Of a stretch of DNA of 25,463 nucleotides, positions 21,468 to 25,463 are shown one piece after another. Source of the stretch: SZUA-442 sp035461905 (lineage in GTDB: Bacteria > Actinomycetota > Acidimicrobiia > Spongiisociales > UBA5794); assembly GCA_035461905.1 (NCBI GenBank), contig DATHUV010000075.1, forward strand, positions 1 to 25,463, given 5' to 3'. Within the stretch, counting starts at the first letter, position 1, and each line of letters opens with the position of its first letter. The position numbers and the translations under genes were made by a program. The notes below the pieces were generated by a model. That model was not told the DNA's origin. It saw only the letters and a program-made list of their open reading frames with translations, and made no database searches.

Positions 21468-21890
21468 TCAAGCAGCACTGCCCGCCACGGATCCGGTGAT
21501 CTTCGCGAGGGTCACGTCGTAGACGAAGCAGATGACCTCTCGGTCGCCGGCGTCCCAAGACTCGCTCGACGGGGTGAACCATCCGAGGTCGTAGGTACTG
21601 CTCGGGAAATCGATGCCGACGTACGGTTCGAACCGCACGAGGCACCCCGTCTCCGCCTGCGACGTAACGACAGCGTCACCGGGATATCCGCCGGAGGGAA
21701 GATCGAACGAACCGATGACCTCGTTATCGTGGGGCTCGGAGCAGTCCACGACTGGCACATCGGTGACCTCTTCAAAGGACTCCGGATCATCGAAACACGT
21801 CCCCGTCTCCAGGCTCAATACGTTGGCTGCGCACGCCGCTGTGACCAAGCATGCGGCAGCGAGGATCCCAAGGGACGTTCGGTTCTTCAT
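21468..21890 (-). CDS. Septum-formation-domain lipoprotein
   Basis: 140 residues. Lipoprotein signal MKNRTSLGILAAACLVTAAC, then a domain with TGTCFDD, VPVVDCSEPHDNEVIGSFDL and CLVRFEPYVG, ending with a GDREVICFVYD strand. This matches the actinobacterial 'septum formation' (Septum_form) pattern of paired cysteines and CxxPHDxE. Role in division is by family name only. ATG at 21890 is preceded closely by GGAG. Convergent with the small zinc-ribbon gene, divergent from the PPGQ operon. Confidence 0.85.
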   Translation of the reverse strand: MKNRTSLGILAAACLVTAACAANVLSLETGTCFDDPESFEEVTDVPVVDCSEPHDNEVIGSFDLPSGGYPGDAVVTSQAETGCLVRFEPYVGIDFPSSTYDLGWFTPSSESWDAGDREVICFVYDVTLAKITGSVAGSAA

Positions 21891-21912
21891 GGCTCCGTCT
21901 TCGACCACGCCC

Positions 21913-21918
21913 AACCTA
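21913..21918 (-). promoter_or_regulatory. Possible -10 of the septum-formation lipoprotein gene
   Basis: TAGGTT on the minus strand, 22 bases before the start codon. A -35 at proper spacing is not clear. Confidence 0.3.
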
Positions 21919-22002
21919 CCAGAAGGTTTTCGTCCAAGTGTTCGCCGATGAGGCCGACAATTCACGTAACAATCCGCCGCCGCGTTCGTCTGGAAGGGGT
22001 AC

Positions 22003-22782
22003 ATGGGGCACCGACACGACGCCGTTGAGGCGCTGCGTGCATATGCGCAGTCCCTCGAAGAGGCCATCGATGATGGCTCGGTTCATCGTGTCGGCAGCGC
22101 CTACCAAGACGACGCCCGGCCTGTCACATCAGACCTCGGTGCCCCTCAGCTCAGGGTTCTCGTGGGACTTGTCGGCGTCGTCTTGGTAGGCCTTGTCGGC
22201 ACCGGTGTTGTCGCAGCAACCCTCGCACCCCAATCCGACGACGCATCGCCGTCGACTGCTGACACTCTTGCTGCGAGCCAGGTTGTGTTGCCAGAGCCTG
22301 CCACCAACAGCGCCATCAGGGCGCTCGCACGGATCGGCTCCACGGACGGCTTGGCGGCGGTCACGTACGCCATGGCGACCGACAGTGACCGCGATCCGGC
22401 CGTTTCGGCGATCATCGCCATCATCGCCGACCTGTCGTCGAGGCTCGCAAACGGGGCCGCCGACTTCGGGGCGTCGATCGAACTCGAGCAGGCGATCGAT
22501 GAGCTCATCGCCATCATCCGTCCACCCGGGCTCGATCCGGATTGGACTCCTCCCGGACTGGGAGGAGTGGCGCCGGGCCAGGACGACACGTTCGTCCCAC
22601 CGGGCCAGGACGACACGTTCGTCCCACCGGGCCAGGACGACACGACGCCGCCGGGCCAGGGCGACACGACGCCGCCGGGCCAGGAGGACAAGACGATCCC
22701 GCCGGGCCAGGAGGACAAGTCCAAGCCGCCGGGCCAGGACAACGATCCCGATCCGGGCACAGCGAATGGGCGCGATCGATGA
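22003..22782 (+). CDS. Single-pass membrane protein with PPGQ repeats, possible anti-sigma partner
   Basis: 259 residues. About 48 N-terminal residues are probably cytoplasmic (DAVEALRAYAQSLEEAIDD looks helical). One transmembrane helix follows, LRVLVGLVGVVLVGLVGTGVV, then an outer part with an Ala-rich helical region (about 85-170) and a Pro/Gly/Gln/Asp repeat tail (191-252) of PGQDDTFVP-like units. GGAAGGGG three bases before the ATG fixes the start. The stop overlaps the ECF sigma factor start as ATGA. Topology and coupling suggest an anti-sigma or sensor role, but no known anti-sigma zinc motif is present, and genes of that type usually lie downstream of the sigma factor. Function unproven. 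Confidence 0.85.
   Translation: MGHRHDAVEALRAYAQSLEEAIDDGSVHRVGSAYQDDARPVTSDLGAPQLRVLVGLVGVVLVGLVGTGVVAATLAPQSDDASPSTADTLAASQVVLPEPATNSAIRALARIGSTDGLAAVTYAMATDSDRDPAVSAIIAIIADLSSRLANGAADFGASIELEQAIDELIAIIRPPGLDPDWTPPGLGGVAPGQDDTFVPPGQDDTFVPPGQDDTTPPGQGDTTPPGQEDKTIPPGQEDKSKPPGQDNDPDPGTANGRDR
22573..22757 (+). repeat. Tandem repeats encoding PPGQ(D/E)D units
   Basis: Six to seven in-frame units of 24 or 27 bases starting CCGGGCCAGG. The first two 27-base units are identical in sequence; later ones diverge to PGQGDTTP, PGQEDKTIP and PGQEDKSKP. The repeats respect codon frame, so selection is at the protein level. Confidence 0.9.
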
Positions 22783-23348
22783 CCAGCGCGCAGCCATCAC
22801 CGTACGACATCTCGGAGATCACGGTCGCCGCGGCCCGAGCCGGGGACCACGCGGCCATCGGTGCCCTCGGTGCGGCCGCCTTCCGTCGCATCGTGACTTT
22901 CTACCGGTATACCGGCGTCCAGGTCGACCACGCCGAGGATCTGGCGGCAGACGCAGTCGAGTCCATCATCTCCGGGCTGCCAAACCTGCGCTCGGCGAAT
23001 CGATACGACGCATGGATGTGGTCAATCGCCCGAAACCGACTCAGGGACTTCTGGCGGGCGAAGCCCCGAATGGCGGCTCGTGAGCCGATCAGCCCCGCAC
23101 CGGCGCAACCGGACGAGCTGGCCATCCTCAGCGAGGAGCACGCCACGATCCGGTTTGCCATCCAACAACTCTCCCTCCGGGACCAAGAACTCCTGTGGCT
23201 CCGTGAGGTCGTCGGACTCGACTATCGATCAATAGGAGAGCGAGTCGGCACGAGCGAGGCCACGACGAGAGTCGCTTGCCACCGCGCACGTGCCCACCTC
23301 CAGGCCCAATACGAACGCATCGAATCCCACGGAAGGCCCACCTCATGA
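22779..23348 (+). CDS. ECF-type RNA polymerase sigma factor
   Basis: 189 residues. Region 2: VDHAEDLAADAVESIISGL and YDAWMWSIARNRLRDFWR (about residues 45-90). Region 4: LSLRDQELLWLREVVGLDYR then SIGERVGTSEATTRVACHRA (about 128-175), a helix-turn-helix for the -35 element. There is no region 3, and the length fits the ECF class. Coupled by ATGA both to the PPGQ-repeat gene upstream and to the TadE-like gene downstream, so all are made together. A likely role is switching on surface or pilus-type genes in response to an envelope signal (inference). Confidence 0.93.
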   Translation: MTSAQPSPYDISEITVAAARAGDHAAIGALGAAAFRRIVTFYRYTGVQVDHAEDLAADAVESIISGLPNLRSANRYDAWMWSIARNRLRDFWRAKPRMAAREPISPAPAQPDELAILSEEHATIRFAIQQLSLRDQELLWLREVVGLDYRSIGERVGTSEATTRVACHRARAHLQAQYERIESHGRPTS

Positions 23349-23788
23349 GACGCCAATCCCTTGGGCGACGATCCGAGCGGGGAGCAGCGCTCGTCGAGTT
23401 CGCCGTCGTCATGCCCCTCCTGATCCTGCTGCTGTTCGGGATCATGGAGGCAGGTTGGTTCTTCGCCCAGCAGGTCGAGGTGAACAATGCCGCCAGGGAG
23501 GGTGGACGGCTCGCCGTCGTCGACTATCCGGGACCGGACTTCGGGGACTCGATCGTGATCAGGGACCAAGTCTGCTCCCGGGCAGCGTTGTCCGCCGACC
23601 GTGCAGCCATCTCAATCACGTTCGACGCAGTGGCCGACACCGCTACCGTGACGGTAACCCAGACGTACGAGTCCCTCACCGGCTTCATCCCCGATTTCGA
23701 CGGAGCGGTGATCTCATCGACGGTCGTGATGCGCAATGAGCGGGACACCTTGACATGGACCGACCTCTTGAACTCGAACTGCCCTTGA
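23345..23788 (+). CDS. TadE-like pseudopilin
   Basis: 147 residues. MRRQSLGRRSERGAALVEFA, then a hydrophobic helix VVMPLLILLLFGIMEAGWFF and NNAAREGGR: the TadE domain with its Gly-x-x-x-Val-Glu-Phe processing-type start (G-A-A-L-V-E-F). The remaining 100 residues are a beta-rich periplasm-side or external part with two Cys. ATG overlaps the sigma factor stop (ATGA). TadE proteins are minor pilins of Flp/Tad secretion systems, but no Tad ATPase or TadC is in the window. Confidence 0.92.
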   Translation: MRRQSLGRRSERGAALVEFAVVMPLLILLLFGIMEAGWFFAQQVEVNNAAREGGRLAVVDYPGPDFGDSIVIRDQVCSRAALSADRAAISITFDAVADTATVTVTQTYESLTGFIPDFDGAVISSTVVMRNERDTLTWTDLLNSNCP

Positions 23789-23798
23789 TGGGAGCGAG

Positions 23799-25343
23799 AT
23801 GAACATCAGCCCGAGCATCAGCAAGAGGATTGTCGACGACGAGCGCGGCGCGGTGCTGGTATTGGTCACGCTACTGATGGTCGTCCTCTTCGGCTTTGCC
23901 GGTCTCGCCGTGGACCTCGGGGCGGCGTGGGCGGAGAAGCGCCAGGACCAATCGGCCGCGGACGCGGCCGCAATGGCTGCGGCCATCGAGTATGTGCGAG
24001 GCGCACCAACGGACGACGACATCATCGACATCGTGAAGGACTTCGTCGAACAGAACATCGGCTATCCCACCGACGGACCCGGATGGGCGACCTGCCCTGC
24101 CCCGACGGATGACTTCATCCCCCTCTCGGGTACCAACTGCGTGAGCCTGAAGCAGACCCAGACGCTGGCCAATGACGTGCTCGTGAAGGTACGCGTGCCG
24201 ACACAGGAGGTACCGACATCGTTCGCCCGACTGATCGGCATCCACAGCATCAGCGTCTCAGCTGAGGCGATCGCAAGGATCGAGGCGAATCCCGGAGCCC
24301 TTGGCGCGCTCCCGTTCGCTCTGCCTACAGGACTCAGCGACGGACAGGAGTACTGCCTCGGCACACCACCAGCGGGCGTGGCTCGGGACCTGTGTTCGGG
24401 TGCGTCGACAGGGTTCTTCGGAACCGTGAATTCCCCGTTCTTCGGTGCTGCCGCTGACCCGTGGGGAACCGTGGGTTGCGCCGACAGCCCGACGAACACC
24501 AACGAGAGGATTCGCTGGAATACTGCGCTCGGCCTCGACCACTTCATCAGGATCGCACCCGAGGGCGCGAATCCCGACGACGGTGAGGACGACTGCGCTG
24601 CGTCGACGGCGACACCGGTGGAGATCCCGTACGCGCTGTTCGCCGACAACGGTTCACTCACCCAGGTCTCCGCAGGATTCATCGGCGGTCCCCAGTTTGG
24701 AACGTTGAACCTCCCGGGGCGCCTGCGCCAAGGTGTCGGAGTCAAGCGAGACCTCCTCGACGGTGCCCCGACCATCCTCGCTGACAACGCCGGCCTTTGG
24801 GAGTTCCTCATCCATCCGACGGGCCCGGGCTCGGCGACTGACACCTGCAGAAGCGAACTGTTCGAGCCACTCGTCGTGGGAACCGAACTCACCGCCAACC
24901 TGATCGAGTGCCTCAAGAGCGGTACGGTGAAGTTCAACGATGACCTGCTCAGCTCGCCGAGGTTCGCCCTCGCACCCGTCATCGACCTCGTCGAGGCCGA
25001 CATCGGGAACATCTCGCCATCAAAGGCGACGAACATCGTCGAGTTCGCCCCCATATACCTACAGGCGAGCTGGTACAACTGCAGTGCGAACCAGTGCGCC
25101 GAGTTCATCACGGCCGACGGGTGGGTCGATGGCGAAGGAAGCCCGCCCGAGGTATTCGAACCGGGCGAGGGTACCGAGGAGGGCTGCTTTCCCCAAGCGG
25201 GAGGCTGCAAGAACATCTCGGTGAATCAAGCGCAGATCGAGGGCATCACGGCCATCCTCCTGACCAACGAGGATTGGTTGCCCGACAGCTTCGACAATCA
25301 GTTCAACGATCCGGGCGGGTTCAACGTCTACCTGTTCCGATGA
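23799..25343 (+). CDS. TadG-like membrane-anchored protein
   Basis: 514 residues. N-terminal DERGAVLVLVTLLMVVLFGFAGLAVDLGAAW and AEKRQDQSAADAAAMAAA form the Tad_N/TadG helix plus the helical stretch typical of Flp-pilus-associated proteins. The large C-terminal part (about 100-514) is external, with about 15 cysteines in pairs, and carries no von Willebrand domain that I can recognise. GGGAGCGAG precedes the ATG. Starts 10 bases after the TadE-like stop; last complete gene of the sigma/Tad operon. Confidence 0.88.
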   Translation: MNISPSISKRIVDDERGAVLVLVTLLMVVLFGFAGLAVDLGAAWAEKRQDQSAADAAAMAAAIEYVRGAPTDDDIIDIVKDFVEQNIGYPTDGPGWATCPAPTDDFIPLSGTNCVSLKQTQTLANDVLVKVRVPTQEVPTSFARLIGIHSISVSAEAIARIEANPGALGALPFALPTGLSDGQEYCLGTPPAGVARDLCSGASTGFFGTVNSPFFGAAADPWGTVGCADSPTNTNERIRWNTALGLDHFIRIAPEGANPDDGEDDCAASTATPVEIPYALFADNGSLTQVSAGFIGGPQFGTLNLPGRLRQGVGVKRDLLDGAPTILADNAGLWEFLIHPTGPGSATDTCRSELFEPLVVGTELTANLIECLKSGTVKFNDDLLSSPRFALAPVIDLVEADIGNISPSKATNIVEFAPIYLQASWYNCSANQCAEFITADGWVDGEGSPPEVFEPGEGTEEGCFPQAGGCKNISVNQAQIEGITAILLTNEDWLPDSFDNQFNDPGGFNVYLFR

Positions 25344-25459
25344 GTTGCCCGACATCACAGACGACTTGCGGAGGCAGCACAACCTCTTCGTGAGATCCGG
25401 GGCGCTTCCTCGACCGCGTGCCCGGGGGAATGAATGCCCTCCCGGTGCTCGTTCGATGA
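25342..25459 (+). pseudogene. Degenerate fragment of a phosphodiesterase gene
   Basis: After a possible coding start in one frame (LPDITDDLRRQHNLFV), the frame shifts to DPGRFLDRVPGGMNALPVLVR and a stop. The second part matches the intact phosphodiesterase at DPSRILDRVPG and at its very end, IPVLVR-stop, with about 60 residues between missing. Bases 25441-25460 are identical to 21141-21160. Too short and broken to work; it could also be the rim of a paralogue, since the window ends 4 bases later. Confidence 0.6.
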
Positions 25460-25463
25460 ACCG

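Noticed and set aside
22573..22757. CRISPR-like array
   Set aside because: Units are 24-27 bases without spacers, stay in reading frame and encode a PPGQ repeat; no cas genes.
1..25463. Insertion sequence, prophage, restriction or toxin-antitoxin system
   Set aside because: No transposase, integrase, phage, restriction or toxin-like gene was recognised on either strand.

Overview
The window is 25.5 kb of high-GC bacterial chromosome, most likely from an actinobacterium (Actinomycetota, possibly Acidimicrobiia). This rests on coding bias toward C- and G-ending codons, a tRNA-Thr(GGT)/tRNA-Met(CAT) pair next to a translation gene, an actinobacterial-type 'septum formation' lipoprotein, a Rv1900c-like hydrolase/cyclase fusion, and many genes that seem to start directly after a TANNNT -10 box (leaderless transcripts). 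The taxonomy is inference; there is no rRNA here.

Layout. (1) 1-3300, minus strand: the translation locus tRNA-Tyr, tRNA-Thr, tRNA-Met, tuf. It is interrupted between tRNA-Thr and tRNA-Met by about 1.65 kb carrying a secreted protein gene bracketed by two near-identical 24-bp-arm palindromes. Broken copies of tRNA-Thr sequence lie around the intact tRNA-Thr. (2) 3469-9758: single genes in mixed orientation. These are a multi-pass membrane protein, an alpha/beta-hydrolase/adenylate cyclase fusion, the HtpX protease, a secreted trypsin-like protease, a lipoprotein, a MidA/NDUFAF7-type methyltransferase and a HIT protein. (3) 9726-19931, minus strand: a tightly packed complex I operon nuoABCD-HIJKLMN, with nuoE, nuoF and nuoG absent. 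(4) 20068-21890: a phosphodiesterase of the alkaline phosphatase superfamily, a 53-residue zinc-ribbon-like protein and a septum-formation lipoprotein. (5) 22003-25343, plus strand: a coupled operon of a PPGQ-repeat membrane protein, an ECF sigma factor, a TadE-like and a TadG-like protein. It is followed by a degenerate scrap of the phosphodiesterase gene at the window end.

How the parts fit. The nuo genes encode the membrane arm and the quinone-reducing Q module of complex I but not the NADH-oxidising module, so the electron donor is either ferredoxin-like or supplied by nuoEFG elsewhere. The neighbouring MidA homologue belongs to the family that methylates the NuoD-equivalent subunit of mitochondrial complex I. 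The sigma/Tad operon looks like a surface-structure module carrying its own regulator.

Most notable observations: the palindrome-bracketed insertion in the tRNA/tuf locus; tRNA-Thr debris, including a 15-nt sequence complementary to the T arm of the intact tRNA; the strongly T/G-ending codon usage of tuf compared with its neighbours; the 11-subunit nuo operon; the recurrent leaderless promoter geometry; and the sigma/Tad operon.
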